The notes under the pieces: model-generated
Told to the model about the DNA's origin: nothing
Seen by the model: the letters and a program-made list of their open reading frames with translations, nothing else
Databases searched by the model: none
Position numbers and translations under genes: made by a program
DNA from: Manganibacter manganicus
Lineage (GTDB): Bacteria; Pseudomonadota; Alphaproteobacteria; Rhizobiales; Rhizobiaceae
Length of the DNA: 48,466 nucleotides
Reading direction: 5' to 3'
NCBI RefSeq assembly: GCF_002075885.1
Contig: NZ_MDET01000021.1
Location: 22,357-70,822, forward strand
Part shown: one piece after another, positions 25,301 to 36,064 of the stretch
How positions within the stretch are numbered: the first letter of the stretch is position 1
How the letters are laid out: the number at the start of each line of letters is the position of its first letter

Positions 25301-25426
25301 GAGCGTGGCCGTGAGCGGATCGGCGAGATCGTGCGCATTTGTGACCCGCTTCGCAACGAGGACTATGAAGCCGAAATCTGCAGCCCGGTCTTTTACGACC
25401 CCGAAGGAGGGCGCCAGCGTGCCTGA
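22367..25426 (+). CDS. mgdC: N-methylglutamate dehydrogenase subunit C (sarcosine oxidase alpha-like)
   Basis: A 1019-residue SoxA-family subunit. In order: a ferredoxin-like fold without the four cluster cysteines (about 40-110), a FAD/NAD-binding domain (HCDVLVVGSGATGLSAALAAG near 200, EEDSHIGGRLLS), a linker, and a C-terminal GcvT-like folate domain from about 600 (FCDVSTLGKVDVRGADAG; SGEMAFEIAVPARYGEAM). The folate domain can take the oxidised methyl group as methylene-THF, which would feed FolD at the far end of the window. It overlaps mgdB by four bases and mgdD by eight. ATG at 22373 is a possible alternative start. Confidence 0.93.
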   Translation: MTMSGYTETQPLGRTATADGRASPDRSSAANQSHRLANGGLIDRQAPLQFSFDGKSMSGFAGDTLASALVANGVKLVARSFKYHRPRGIMTAGSEEPSALVEMRTGARKEANTRATTQELYDGLVASSQNRWPSLRRDFMAVNSLLSPIFVAGFYYKTFMWPAKFWEKLYEPAIRRAAGLGETAHLPDPDHYDKAWAHCDVLVVGSGATGLSAALAAGRAGARVILCEEDSHIGGRLLSDGGEIDGMPALDWLRRVTDELASLPNVRIMARTAVFGVYDGGDFGALERVNDHVPQPAEHQVRQRLWRIATRRSVVGAGAIERPIVFPGNDRPGVMMAAAVRTYINRFAAMPGKRIAVFTNNDDGWRTVEAVVRAGGEIAAVIDPRGKVPAAYRALADRSGLRVLPGQVVDVKGGVDGVRSITVATGSSTQNIDTDCLAASGGWNPNVALSSFHRGRPTWREDIAAFVPGVSPPGMIMAGAANGDLSLDACLRTGHAAGAMAAAETGAKGKSGNAAKAADEAFAIQPLWQVKAKGKAFVDFQHDVTASDVTLAQREGFESVEHLKRYTTLGMATDQGKNSNVTGLAIMADARGRSIAETGTTIYRPPYAPVAIGALAGHHRDQNFHAWRLTPSHHWAAERGAVFVDTGLWKRAQWFPLAGETDWLQSVKREVLAVRNGVGFCDVSTLGKVDVRGADAGTFLDRVYINGFSKLAVGKARYGLMLREDGIVMDDGTTSRLAEDHYLTTTTTAKAGPVTQHLEFCRQVLWPELDVQLSSATDQWAQFSIAGPRTRDLLINLVDPSEDVSNEGFPFMGVREVMLRGGMKARLFRISFSGEMAFEIAVPARYGEAMARNIMKAGEPFGVVPYGTEALGVMRIEKGHVAGPELNGMTTASDLGLGGMASKKKDFIGRIMAGREALMAPDRQVVVGIKPVDKARRLRSGAHVVPKGAIPGPETDQGYLTSVCFSPVLDHWIALALVERGRERIGEIVRICDPLRNEDYEAEICSPVFYDPEGGRQRA

Positions 25427-26048
25427 TTTTACCTGGGAAACCCAATCGCCGCTGCGCAAGGCGCTTGTCGTCGGCCGCCACGGTGCCGGCACTGGCGCGG
25501 CGGGCGTGACGCTTAGGGAAGTGCGCGACATCGCGCTGGTACAGGTGATGGCGCGGCGCGGTCAGGCGGCGGCCACCGCCAAGGCTGCGAAGAAGCTGTT
25601 CGGCGTCGAGCCGCCGACCTCGCCGAAAGCCGTGACGGCCAAGACCGCGACGCTGATCTGGTCGGGCGCCGATCAGTTCCTCGCTTTCGCGCCGCATTCC
25701 GGCGATGAATTCTATGCGAAACTGGCGGACACGTTCGCCGGCATCGCCTCGCTCTCCGACCAGTCGGACGGCCGCTGCGCCCTGCACATCAGCGGGCCGC
25801 GTGCGCGCGATGCAATGGCGAAGTTCTGCGCGCTCGACCTGCACGACACGGTGTTCCCGGTTGGTGCTGCGGCCTCGACAGCGATCGACCACACCAACGC
25901 CTCGGTCTGGCGTTCCGCCGATGAAGCGGGCGAGGCGGTTTACAATCTTCTCGTCTTCACCAGTTTCTCCGACAGCCTGTGGCACATGATTGCCGACGCG
26001 GCGCTGGAATACGGGCTGGATGCGGGGCACGTCAGCGCCGTTCAGTAG
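25419..26048 (+). CDS. mgdD: N-methylglutamate dehydrogenase subunit D (sarcosine oxidase gamma-like)
   Basis: A 209-residue SoxG-family subunit. The GTG at 25419 is chosen as start: gaaggagg lies 8 bases upstream and the protein then reads (V/M)PDFTWETQSPLRKAL, as expected. It overlaps the end of mgdC by eight bases. The family segments VTLREVRDIALVQVMAR, LHISGPRARDAMAK and NLLVFTSFSDSLWHM are visible. It is the last gene before the operon terminator. Confidence 0.88.
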   Translation: MPDFTWETQSPLRKALVVGRHGAGTGAAGVTLREVRDIALVQVMARRGQAAATAKAAKKLFGVEPPTSPKAVTAKTATLIWSGADQFLAFAPHSGDEFYAKLADTFAGIASLSDQSDGRCALHISGPRARDAMAKFCALDLHDTVFPVGAAASTAIDHTNASVWRSADEAGEAVYNLLVFTSFSDSLWHMIADAALEYGLDAGHVSAVQ

Positions 26049-26097
26049 GCGGTCGCGCCAATCCGGCTAGCATCGCCCGGACAGAATCCTATTGTTG

Positions 26098-26126
26098 AAA
26101 GCCCCGTTCATCGAGCGGGGCTTTTT
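26098..26126 (+). terminator. Rho-independent terminator of the methylamine operon
   Basis: AAAGCCCCG - nine-base loop - CGGGGCTTT followed by further T residues, 50 bases after the mgdD stop. Confidence 0.9.
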
Positions 26127-26166
26127 CGTGGCCGGATCTGGCTTTCACCCCTCGACGAACCGCCAT

Positions 26167-26198
26167 AAAAAACCGGCCGGGAGTTACCCCGGCCGGTT
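26167..26198 (-). terminator. Rho-independent terminator of the formate dehydrogenase operon
   Basis: An 11-bp perfect stem AACCGGCCGGG / CCCGGCCGGTT with a 6-base loop. On the minus strand it is followed by TTTTTTAT. It lies 24 bases after the stop of the alpha subunit gene and faces the mgd terminator, so the two convergent operons are insulated from each other. Confidence 0.9.
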
Positions 26199-26221
26199 CA
26201 AATCCATCCACTGTGGCCGCG

Positions 26222-29014
26222 TTATTCCGCGGCCTCGACATGCTTGGTCAGCGGCTGGACCCTGGCGGCGCAGTATTTGAACTCCGGGATCTTGCCGTAG
26301 GGGTCGAGCATCGGATTGGTCAACCGGTTGGCCGGGCTTTCGTTGAAGCAGAACGGCATGAACACCATGCCGTCGGCCACCTCGCGGTCGGCGCGCAGGA
26401 TCGCCTCGACCGTGCCGCGTCGCGTCTCGACCTCGATCATGTCTCCGATATGCAGGCCCTGCCGCTCGATCTCGTAGGGGTTCATGGCGGCGATGCCCTG
26501 CGGCTCGATGGCGTTGAGCACGCCGGCCCGGCGCGTCATGGCGCCGGTGTGCCAATGTTCGAGCATGCGCCCTGTGGTCAGCACCAGCGGATATTGCTCG
26601 TCCGGCACTTCGGCGGGCGGTGTGAGGTCGGCCGGCACGATGCGGCCGCGGCCATCGGAGGTCGGGAAGCCGGAGGTGAAGACGATCTCGTTGCCTGGAA
26701 CGTCCGGGCCGTCGGCCGGATAGATGACCGATTCCTCGCGCTCGATGCGCTCCCACGAGATGTGGTTGAGCGAGGGCATGACCTCGGCCATCTCGGTATA
26801 GACTTCCGAAACATGCTTGTAGTTCCAGTCGAGGCCCATGCGGCGCGCAAGTTCGATGATGAGGTCGAGATCCTGACGCGCTTCGCCCGGCAGATCGAGC
26901 GCCGGGCGGCCGATCTGCACCTGCCGGTTGGTGTTGGTGTAGGTGCCGAGCTTTTCGGCATGTGCCGAGGCCGGCAGGATCACGTCGGCATGCCATGCGG
27001 TTTCGGTCATGAAAATGTCCTGCACCACCAGATGATCGAGCTTGGCAAGGGCGGCGCGGGCGTGAATCTGGTCGGGATCCGACATGGCCGGATTCTCGCC
27101 CATGATGTACATGCCCTTGATCTCGTCCGCGTGGATGGCATCGATGATCTCGACCACGGTGAGCCCCTTCTTGGGGTCGAGCGTCTGGCCCCAGAAGTTC
27201 TCGTACTGGCTACGGATATCGACGTTCTCCACCGATTTGTAGTCGGGATAGTACATCGGGATGAGGCCGGCGTCGGACGCGCCCTGCACGTTGTTCTGGC
27301 CGCGCAGCGGATGCAGGCCGGTGCCCGGACGGCCGACATGGCCGGTGATCAGCGCCAGCGCGATCAGGCAACGCGAATTGTCGGTGCCGTGCGTGTGCTG
27401 GGAAAGGCCCATGCCCCAGAAGATCATAGAGCGCTCGGATTTGGCATAGAGACGTGCCACCTCGCGCAGCACCGAGGCATCGATGCCGCAGACCGGCGCC
27501 ATGGCCTCGGGCGAGAAGTCCTTGACCTTCTTCTTCAGCGCCTCGAAGCCGCTGACATTGGCCTGGATATATTGCTCGTCATAGAGCTTTTCTTCCACGA
27601 TCACATGCAGAAGCGCATTCAGCATGGCGACGTCGCTGCCCGGCTTGAACTGCAGCGAATGGGTGGCGTGGCGCATCAGGTCCTGCTTGCGCGGGTCCAT
27701 GATGACCAGTTTCAGGCCCTTCTTGACCGCCTGCTTGAAATAGGTGGCCGCTACCGGATGATTGGTGGTGGGGCGCGAGCCGATGATGATGACGCACTCC
27801 GCCTTCATGGCATCCATGAACGGCGCGGAGACGGCACCCGAGCCGACGCCTTCCATGAGAGCCGCGACCGACGAGGCATGGCACAGCCGCGTGCAATGGT
27901 CGATATTGTTGGTGCCGAAGCCCTGGCGGACGAACTTCTGGAACAGATAGGCTTCCTCGTTCGAGCCCTTGGCCGAGCCGAAACCGGCGAGCGCCTGGCC
28001 GCCATCTTCCTTGAGGATCTTTTTCAACCCGCTGGTGGCGCGTTCCAGCGCCTCCTCCCATGTCGCCTCGCGGAACACGGTCAGCGGGTCGACATTGCGC
28101 AGGTCGATATCGCCGGCCTTGGGCGCGTCGTCGCGGCGGATCAGCGGCTTGGTCAGGCGTTCGGGCGACATGGCGTAGTCGAAGCCGAAGCGGCCCTTGA
28201 CGCACAGGCGGTTCTCATTGGCCGGGCCGTTGCGACCGTCGACCTGGACGATCTTGTTGTCCTTGACGGCGACCTTGGTCTGGCAGCCGACGCCGCAGAA
28301 GGGGCACACCGAATCCACCACCCGGTCGAACTCCTGGATGGCGCGGGTCTTGGCCGCCGGGTCCATCAGCGTCTTTTCATAGAGCGCGCCGGTCGGGCAG
28401 GCCTGCACGCATTCGCCGCAGGTGACGCAGGTGGAAAGCCCCATCGGGTCGTGCATGTCGAAGACGGGGATGGTGTGGCCGCCGCGATCGGCCATGCCGA
28501 TCACGTCATTGACCTGAACCTCGCGGCAGGCGCGCACGCAGGCGCCGCAGGCAATACAGGCGTCGAGATTGACGGCGATCGCCGGGTTGGAAATGTCGAA
28601 CTCGGCCGCGTCGGCGGTCTCGAACTTGGAGGGATAGCGGGAGCTGCCCGAAATGCCCATCGACGAGGCCCATTGCCAGAATGCCGACTGGTTGTCGGGG
28701 CCGTCATTGGCGGGGCGCATGTTGCTGGCCAGCAGTTCGAACACCATTTCGCGCGACTTTTCGGCGCGCTCGGTGTCGGTCTTGACCACCATGCCTTCAG
28801 TGGGCTTGCGGATGCAGGAGGCGGCCAGAACACGCTCGCCTTCGATGTCCACCATGCAGGCGCGGCAATTGCCGTCGGTGCGGTAGCCCGGCATGTTGAC
28901 GTGGCAAAGATGCGGGATTTCGTTGCCTTCGCGATTGGCTACGTCCCAGATTGTTTCGCCTTCGGCAGCCGTGACCGGTTTGCCGTCAAGGGTGAATTGG
29001 ATTGTGCCCGCCAT
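26222..29014 (-). CDS. fdh1A: NAD-dependent formate dehydrogenase alpha subunit, FDH1-type (Mo/W-bis-MGD)
   Basis: A 930-residue molybdopterin oxidoreductase. In order: an N-terminal [2Fe-2S] domain (HLCHVNMPG, NCRACMVDIEG), two ferredoxin clusters (CIACGACVRACRE; CVTCGECVQACPTGAL), the Mo/W-domain cluster (CPFCGVGCQTKV), and the catalytic domain with the metal-ligand cysteine in TRLCHASSVAAL (no selenocysteine). It oxidises formate to CO2. The ATG at 29014 is chosen; a GTG at 29029 would overlap the upstream gene. The nearby tungstate-type transporter and the relation to the M. extorquens FDH1 layout suggest tungsten, but metal identity cannot be read from sequence. Confidence 0.92.
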   Translation of the reverse strand: MAGTIQFTLDGKPVTAAEGETIWDVANREGNEIPHLCHVNMPGYRTDGNCRACMVDIEGERVLAASCIRKPTEGMVVKTDTERAEKSREMVFELLASNMRPANDGPDNQSAFWQWASSMGISGSSRYPSKFETADAAEFDISNPAIAVNLDACIACGACVRACREVQVNDVIGMADRGGHTIPVFDMHDPMGLSTCVTCGECVQACPTGALYEKTLMDPAAKTRAIQEFDRVVDSVCPFCGVGCQTKVAVKDNKIVQVDGRNGPANENRLCVKGRFGFDYAMSPERLTKPLIRRDDAPKAGDIDLRNVDPLTVFREATWEEALERATSGLKKILKEDGGQALAGFGSAKGSNEEAYLFQKFVRQGFGTNNIDHCTRLCHASSVAALMEGVGSGAVSAPFMDAMKAECVIIIGSRPTTNHPVAATYFKQAVKKGLKLVIMDPRKQDLMRHATHSLQFKPGSDVAMLNALLHVIVEEKLYDEQYIQANVSGFEALKKKVKDFSPEAMAPVCGIDASVLREVARLYAKSERSMIFWGMGLSQHTHGTDNSRCLIALALITGHVGRPGTGLHPLRGQNNVQGASDAGLIPMYYPDYKSVENVDIRSQYENFWGQTLDPKKGLTVVEIIDAIHADEIKGMYIMGENPAMSDPDQIHARAALAKLDHLVVQDIFMTETAWHADVILPASAHAEKLGTYTNTNRQVQIGRPALDLPGEARQDLDLIIELARRMGLDWNYKHVSEVYTEMAEVMPSLNHISWERIEREESVIYPADGPDVPGNEIVFTSGFPTSDGRGRIVPADLTPPAEVPDEQYPLVLTTGRMLEHWHTGAMTRRAGVLNAIEPQGIAAMNPYEIERQGLHIGDMIEVETRRGTVEAILRADREVADGMVFMPFCFNESPANRLTNPMLDPYGKIPEFKYCAARVQPLTKHVEAAE

Positions 29015-29015
29015 C

Positions 29016-30689
<1,674 letters not shown>

Positions 30690-30763
30690 GCTTTCCACCC
30701 TTTCGACATTGCCTTTACGACACGCTTCGAGAAGTGGTCGGAATTTGACTATAAGGCAAAACT

Positions 30764-30819
30764 TATTCCTATGGATATAGGTCTTTCAGCAAATCTGCAA
30801 ATTTTGCGTATATATGCAG
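30764..30819 (-). promoter_or_regulatory. Candidate control region of the formate dehydrogenase genes
   Basis: The 162-base AT-rich gap upstream of fdh1B contains CCTAT-ggat-ATAGG (30768-30781), GCAAA-t-TTTGC (30797-30807) and CTGCA/TGCAG arms (30795-30799, 30815-30819). The low GC content compared with all neighbours and the stacked symmetry point to a promoter with regulator sites. I cannot tell which protein binds. Confidence 0.4.
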
Positions 30820-30851
30820 CCACCTTATCCAGTGTGTTTAAAAACTGTCCA

Positions 30852-31109
30852 TCATCCTGCCGGGGCGCCGTTTGCCATTGCGGCGGCCCGCCTTTCGATC
30901 AGGAAGATTATCCGGTCGCCGTCGCGAGCGGTGTTCTCAATGCGATCTCCGGTTTCGCCAATGAGATTGGGAATGTCGATTGCCGCCAGAGGATCGGTGC
31001 AGTGGACTTCGAGCCGATCGCCAGGCTGGATTCCACCCAGTGCCTTGCGCGTCTTCAGCGCCGGCAGGGGACATTTCAATCCCACCAGGTCAAGTTTTGT
31101 CGTTGCCAT
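30852..31109 (-). CDS. TusA/SirA-family sulfur-carrier protein
   Basis: An 85-residue TusA-like protein. The sulfur-carrying cysteine lies in the family motif GLKCPLPALKTRKAL near residue 13, with a following LEVHCTDPLAAIDIP strand. TusA-type proteins carry persulfide sulfur. It sits between moeA and the formate dehydrogenase genes on the same strand, so it may supply sulfur for the FdhD-dependent sulfuration of the Mo/W cofactor; this link is inferred from position. Aaggagata lies upstream of the ATG. Confidence 0.82.
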   Translation of the reverse strand: MATTKLDLVGLKCPLPALKTRKALGGIQPGDRLEVHCTDPLAAIDIPNLIGETGDRIENTARDGDRIIFLIERRAAAMANGAPAG

Positions 31110-31186
31110 AGGCGGAACCTATCTCCTTCTTTTGGGAAGGCAAGCCCGAACAGCCTGACAACCCCGAACAGCCTGCTATCAAGAAC

Positions 31187-32443
31187 TCAAAGCAGGCTCG
31201 AATAGGGCAAAAACGCTACCTCCTGACCGGGGCCGACTTCGGTCTCGGTTTCGTGAAGCTCGACCAGCCCGTCCGTATCCACCAGCGAAGACAGAAGGCC
31301 GGCGCCTTCTCGCGGAAACTTGACCGCTTCCAGCACGCCATCCTCGGCGCGGCGCAGATGGGTGCGCACATATTCGCGGCGGCCGGCTTTCTTCTTGTAG
31401 GTGAAAGCAGCGCGCAGCGGCACGGCGACGGGGGCCGCAAACGACGTGCCGGACAGCGCCATGATTGCCGGGCGCGCAATATGGGTGAAGGTGACGAAGC
31501 TGGCCACCGGGTTGCCCGGCAGGCCGATGAACGGCGCACCGTCGATCACGCCCATGGCGACCGGGCGACCGGGCTTGATGCCGAGGCGCCAGAACACCAG
31601 CTTTCCGACGCTTTCCACCGCCGCCTTGACGTGATCGGCCTCGCCGGTCGAAACGCCGCCCGAGGCAAGGATCAGGTCGTTGTTTTCGGCGGCCTTGGTG
31701 AGCGTCGCGGCAATCGCGCTTTGATCGTCGCCGAGGATGCCGAGATTCTCGACCGCGCAGCCGAGGCGTGTCAGCATGGCGGCTAGCATGAAGCGGTTGG
31801 AATCGAACAGTTGCGCCGGCCCGCGCGCCGCGCCGGGCGCAACGATCTCGTTGCCGGTCGACAGGACCGCGACGCGGATGCGGCGGCGCACCTCGACATG
31901 GGTGAGGCCGAACGCCGCCGCCAGCGCCACATCCTGTGGCCGCATCAGATGCCCGGCCTTGAGCGCCGCCTCGCCGGCGCGAACATCCTCGCCCGCCGGG
32001 CGGACATTGGCGCCGCGCTTGAGGCCCGGCGGCAGGATGACGCGGCCATCGGCATCCACCTGCACATCCTCCTGCATATACACTGTGTCCATGCCGGCCG
32101 GCATCGGCGCGCCGGTGAACACGCGCACGGCCTCGCCGGAGGATGCCGCCACATCTGCCGGCGCGCCCGCCTGGATGCGGCCCGCGACCGCAAAGGCAAG
32201 GCTTCCGGCGGTTGGAATGTCGGCGCCGTCCAGCGCGTAGCCGTCCACCGCCGAATTGGTGAAGGGCGGCAGCGGCAGGGGCGCGACCAGATCGCGCGCC
32301 AGCACGCGCCCATCGGCTTCGGCCAGCGGCACGCAATCACAGCCATCCACCGGGCCGATGCGCTCGGCCAGCATCGCCAAGGCTTCATCGACCGGCAGCA
32401 GCGGGCCGCCAAAGGCAAAGCAGTCGTCAGACAGTTGCGCCAT
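31187..32443 (-). CDS. moeA: Molybdopterin molybdenumtransferase MoeA
   Basis: A 418-residue MoeA that inserts the metal oxyanion into adenylated molybdopterin. The order is typical: N-terminal PPFTNSAVDGYAL (catalytic Asp), TGAPMPAGMDTV, VAVLSTGNEI, LASGGVSTGEADHVK, FIGLPGNPVASFVTF, and a C-terminal beta domain. It is the best-conserved of three MoeA-type genes in the window, although STGNE replaces the more common STGDE. It has aggag five bases before the ATG and diverges from fdhD. Confidence 0.9.
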   Translation of the reverse strand: MAQLSDDCFAFGGPLLPVDEALAMLAERIGPVDGCDCVPLAEADGRVLARDLVAPLPLPPFTNSAVDGYALDGADIPTAGSLAFAVAGRIQAGAPADVAASSGEAVRVFTGAPMPAGMDTVYMQEDVQVDADGRVILPPGLKRGANVRPAGEDVRAGEAALKAGHLMRPQDVALAAAFGLTHVEVRRRIRVAVLSTGNEIVAPGAARGPAQLFDSNRFMLAAMLTRLGCAVENLGILGDDQSAIAATLTKAAENNDLILASGGVSTGEADHVKAAVESVGKLVFWRLGIKPGRPVAMGVIDGAPFIGLPGNPVASFVTFTHIARPAIMALSGTSFAAPVAVPLRAAFTYKKKAGRREYVRTHLRRAEDGVLEAVKFPREGAGLLSSLVDTDGLVELHETETEVGPGQEVAFLPYSSLL

Positions 32444-32578
32444 GCTCTCCTACCGTTTCACCCGATCGTTCGCGACCGCGACATTTGGCCGACCTATCAC
32501 TACATGATGCTGACGCGCGAGCCGTTTCGTGCCACCCTTTTGAAAACGACTCCCGGGTGCCGCTTCAGCAACCTACAT

Positions 32579-33487
32579 ATGGACGAAACCGCCATGGACC
32601 AACCCCACGAACCATCCGGCCCTCCGATCGTCATGCCCGATCCGGGGGATGCACGGCTGACCGAGCGCGTGATGGGCATCGACCAGACGGGCGCGCCCGT
32701 CGAGACCACGGTGCCGGTCGAGCGCGCACTGACGCTCTATCTCAACGCGCAGGAGATCGTCACCATGATGACGATCAACGACTATCCGGAATATCTGGCG
32801 CTGGGCTATCTGCTCAACCAGAACATGCTCAAGCCTGACGACGTGGTGACCGGCGTCGATTATGACGACGACCTTCAGGTCGCGGTGGTGCGCACCGAGC
32901 GCAACACCAATTACGAGCACAAGCTGAAGAAGCGCACGCTGACTTCGGGCTGCGCGCAGGGCACCGCTTTCGGCGACCTGATGGAGGCGCTGGAGGGCAT
33001 CGAACTGCCGCAGGCCGAACTGCGCACCTCCTGGCTCTACCGGATGACGCGCACCATCAACACCGTTCCTTCGCTCTATCTCGAAGCCGGCGCGATCCAC
33101 GGTTGTGTCTTGTGCCGGCAGGGCGAGGTGGTCTGCTATATGGAAGATGTCGGCCGCCACAACGCCGTGGACAAGATCGCCGGCTGGATGTACCGCCACG
33201 GCGTCGATGCCGCCGACAAGATCCTCTATACGACCGGCCGGCTGACCTCGGAAATGACCATCAAGACCGTGCGCATGGGCATCCCGATCCTGGTTTCGCG
33301 CTCCGGCTTCACCGCCTGGGGCGTGTCGCTGGCAAGACAGGTGGGGCTGACGCTGGTCGGCCGGGCGCGCGGCAAGCGCTTCACCGCGCTTTCGGGCGAA
33401 CAGCGGATCGTCTTCGATCAGGATATTTCCGCCGTGGAGGACGAACCGTCGCGGCATGCGCGCAAGGGAGCCGGCCATGACGACTGA
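32579..33487 (+). CDS. fdhD: Formate dehydrogenase accessory sulfurtransferase FdhD
   Basis: A 302-residue FdhD. This protein transfers sulfur from a cysteine desulfurase to the bis-MGD cofactor before insertion in formate dehydrogenase. The family segment [16 protein letters not shown] and the C-terminal [17 protein letters not shown] are present. The mobile-loop site, CxxC in E. coli, reads [11 protein letters not shown] here, so only one cysteine remains; extra cysteines occur in [17 protein letters not shown]. Two start codons (32579, 32594) are possible, neither with a strong ribosome binding site. It overlaps mobA by 11 bases. Confidence 0.88.
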   Translation: MDETAMDQPHEPSGPPIVMPDPGDARLTERVMGIDQTGAPVETTVPVERALTLYLNAQEIVTMMTINDYPEYLALGYLLNQNMLKPDDVVTGVDYDDDLQVAVVRTERNTNYEHKLKKRTLTSGCAQGTAFGDLMEALEGIELPQAELRTSWLYRMTRTINTVPSLYLEAGAIHGCVLCRQGEVVCYMEDVGRHNAVDKIAGWMYRHGVDAADKILYTTGRLTSEMTIKTVRMGIPILVSRSGFTAWGVSLARQVGLTLVGRARGKRFTALSGEQRIVFDQDISAVEDEPSRHARKGAGHDD

Positions 33488-34097
33488 GCCGACACTTGGC
33501 GTGATCCTGGCCGGCGGACTGGCGCGCCGCATGGGCGGTGGCGACAAGCCGATGCGGCAAATCGGCGGGCGCACCATTCTCGATCATGTGGTGGAACGGT
33601 TTTCCCCGCAATGCGATGCCCTGGTCCTGAACGCCAATGGCGATCCGGGCCGCTTTGCCGCCTTCGATCTGCCCGTGGTGGCCGACACTGTGGCCGACAA
33701 TCCCGGCCCGCTGGCCGGCGTGCTGGCGGCGCTCGACTGGGCGGCCGAGAACCGGCCCGAGATCAAATGGGTGGTCAGCGTCGCCGGCGATTGCCCGTTC
33801 CTGCCGCGCGATCTCGTCGCCCGGCTGCATGAGGCGCGTATGCGCGAAAATGCCGCGCTTGCCGTTGCGGCATCCGGCGGGCGCACGCATCCGGTTATCG
33901 GGTTGTGGAAAGTGGCGCTGCGTAGCGATCTCAGACATGCGCTGGTCGATGAGGACATGCGCAAGATCGACCGCTGGACGGCCCGTTATCCGCTGGCCAC
34001 GGTGGAATGGCCCGCCGTGCCGGTCGATCCGTTCTTCAACGCCAATACGGTCGAGGATCTGTCGGAAGCCGAAGGCCTGGCCAAGATCGCTGGTTAG
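33477..34097 (+). CDS. mobA: Molybdenum cofactor guanylyltransferase MobA
   Basis: A 206-residue nucleotidyltransferase that joins GMP to molybdopterin to make the MGD form used by formate dehydrogenases. The N-terminal signature [20 protein letters not shown] and [14 protein letters not shown] are typical. It overlaps fdhD by 11 bases in a two-gene unit. Its TAG interlocks with the TAA of the convergent gene at 34094-36049. Confidence 0.92.
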   Translation: MTTEPTLGVILAGGLARRMGGGDKPMRQIGGRTILDHVVERFSPQCDALVLNANGDPGRFAAFDLPVVADTVADNPGPLAGVLAALDWAAENRPEIKWVVSVAGDCPFLPRDLVARLHEARMRENAALAVAASGGRTHPVIGLWKVALRSDLRHALVDEDMRKIDRWTARYPLATVEWPAVPVDPFFNANTVEDLSEAEGLAKIAG

Positions 34098-36049
34098 GCC
34101 GGTCGGAAACCCGCCTTTTCCAGTGCGGCGCGGCTCTCGGCGGATTGCAGCGCCCTCAAAAATGCCTGCACGGCCGGCCTGTCCTTGCGCACCGAGACCA
34201 ACGCGAAATCGTAGTGCTCCTCGGCAAGTGGAATGAAACCCAGCCCTGCGGCATGCGCCACCGGCGCGATGGTGACGCCCCAGTCGGCGCGCTTTTGCGC
34301 CACGGCCGCCGCCACCGCATTGTGCGAACGCGGCTGGTTCCAGTAGCCGTCCGGCCGCGCGCCGGCCAGCAGCCGGTCGATCAGGATGCGCGTGCCGGCG
34401 CCCTGATTGCGGTTGACCATCAGGCAGGCGGGATCGGCCAGCGCCGCCGCAACCGCATCTTCGATAGACTTTCCCTCGAAGCGCGCATCGCCGCGGCGAA
34501 AGACGATGCCCTGCATGCGCCGCCAGCCGGGCACCAGTTCCAGCCCATCAGTGAGATAGTGTGTGTTGTATGTCCCGCTCGCCTCGTCGAGCAGATGGAT
34601 CGGCGCCAAGTCGCTTTCGCCGCGCTTTGCTGCCGCCAATCCGCCAAGGCTGCCGACGGCCAGGGTGCGGGTGGTGAGACCGGCGCGGGCCAACGGCTCC
34701 AGAACCAGATCGAGCCCGGTGCAATGGCTGCCGATGATGACGAGATCCGGCACGCGCAGATGCGGCGAGAAAAGCGTGACGTCGGCTTGCGTCCCGGCGG
34801 GCAGGTGGTCGGCCAGCGCATCGATGCGTAAAAAGCCGTCGGCCTGCGCGAAGGAGGTGATCGCGCCCGAGCCCTTGCCGGTCGGATAGGCGATCAGCCC
34901 GCTCTCGGCTTCGACCAGCGACACCATGACGAATTCGGCGCGGCCGCGCTCGGAGGGAATGCGCAGCGGTACCCGCGCCTTGACCAGCGTCTCAGTGCGC
35001 GGCGGCAGGCCGGCCATGCGGCGCAGCACCGGCACGATCATGTCGTGGAAGGTGAACATTGCCGAAGTCGGGAAACCGGGCAGAATGATCACCGGCTTGC
35101 CGTCGCATACGGCAAGGCAGAGCGGCTTGCCGGGCTTCAGCGCAACGCCATGGGCGATGATGCCGGGCTCGCCGAGGCGAGCGATGATGCGGTGGCTGAC
35201 ATCGCCCGCGCCCTTCGAGGTGCCGCCGGAAAGGATCAGCATGTCGGCGGCGGCAAGAGCGGCGCGCATGGCTTTTTCGAGCCGGGCCTCGTCGTCGGCG
35301 AAGGCGCCGTGGAATACGGGCTCGCCGCCGTTTTCGGCAATCGCCGCGCTGACGATCGCGCCATTGGTGTCATAGACGGCTGCCGGCCTGAGCGCCTCGC
35401 CCGGCTGGACGAGTTCATCGCCGGTGGACAGCACCGCCACGCGCGGCTTGCGAGCAACATTCATGCTGGCGATGCCGCAGGCGGCGAGCATGCCGATCTC
35501 GCGCGAGCCGAGCACGGTGCCGGCGCGCAGCAGCATTTCGCCGCGCGCAATATCGGACCCTGCATAGGACACCAACTGGCCGGGAGCGGCGCTGCGGCGC
35601 ACCTCTATCGCGCCGTCGCCGGCGGGCTGGGTGTGCTCGACCATGACCACCGCGTCGGCGCCGCGCGGCAGCGGGCCACCGGTGGCGATGACGGTGGCGA
35701 GGCCGGCCTCGATCGTCCGTGCCGGCGCGGTGCCGCAATGAATGGTTTCTCCGGTAAGCCTGAGTTGTGTCGGCACGGCTTGCGAGGCCGCCGCAATATC
35801 GGCGGACCGAACGGCGAAGCCATCGACATTCGAGCGGTCGAAGGGCGGCACGTCGATGATTGCTGCAATGTCGTCGGCAAGGGCCGCGCCGAGCGCCTCG
35901 GAAAGCGACCGCTCCTCGCTGGGGATCGGGCGCGGAAACAAAGCGGACTGGAAACGGGCCAGCGCCTCCTCGCGCGACAATATGGTCAGGAACTGCTCCT
36001 GCCCGGCGCCGTGCGGGGGATGGGGAGGGGATGAAGCCGATCTGGTCAT
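34094..36049 (-). CDS. MoeA-like protein fused to a C-terminal periplasmic-binding-like domain
   Basis: A 651-residue fusion. Residues about 20-420 are a full MoeA ([66 protein letters not shown]). About 430-650 is a type 2 periplasmic-binding-like domain without a signal peptide ([52 protein letters not shown]). The second domain resembles that of the DNA-binding protein at 39726-40610. Such fusions probably sense or hold an oxyanion or cofactor inside the cell; whether the choice is molybdate or tungstate is unknown. It follows the third MoeA-like gene by 15 bases. Confidence 0.85.
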   Translation of the reverse strand: MTRSASSPPHPPHGAGQEQFLTILSREEALARFQSALFPRPIPSEERSLSEALGAALADDIAAIIDVPPFDRSNVDGFAVRSADIAAASQAVPTQLRLTGETIHCGTAPARTIEAGLATVIATGGPLPRGADAVVMVEHTQPAGDGAIEVRRSAAPGQLVSYAGSDIARGEMLLRAGTVLGSREIGMLAACGIASMNVARKPRVAVLSTGDELVQPGEALRPAAVYDTNGAIVSAAIAENGGEPVFHGAFADDEARLEKAMRAALAAADMLILSGGTSKGAGDVSHRIIARLGEPGIIAHGVALKPGKPLCLAVCDGKPVIILPGFPTSAMFTFHDMIVPVLRRMAGLPPRTETLVKARVPLRIPSERGRAEFVMVSLVEAESGLIAYPTGKGSGAITSFAQADGFLRIDALADHLPAGTQADVTLFSPHLRVPDLVIIGSHCTGLDLVLEPLARAGLTTRTLAVGSLGGLAAAKRGESDLAPIHLLDEASGTYNTHYLTDGLELVPGWRRMQGIVFRRGDARFEGKSIEDAVAAALADPACLMVNRNQGAGTRILIDRLLAGARPDGYWNQPRSHNAVAAAVAQKRADWGVTIAPVAHAAGLGFIPLAEEHYDFALVSVRKDRPAVQAFLRALQSAESRAALEKAGFRPA

Positions 36050-36064
36050 GGCCGCGCCCTTATA

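Noticed and set aside
20792..26048. mgdABCD as sarcosine oxidase (soxBDAG)
   Set aside because: The subunits are homologous, but contiguity with mgsABC and gmaS points to N-methylglutamate as substrate; sarcosine oxidase remains possible only as a side activity.
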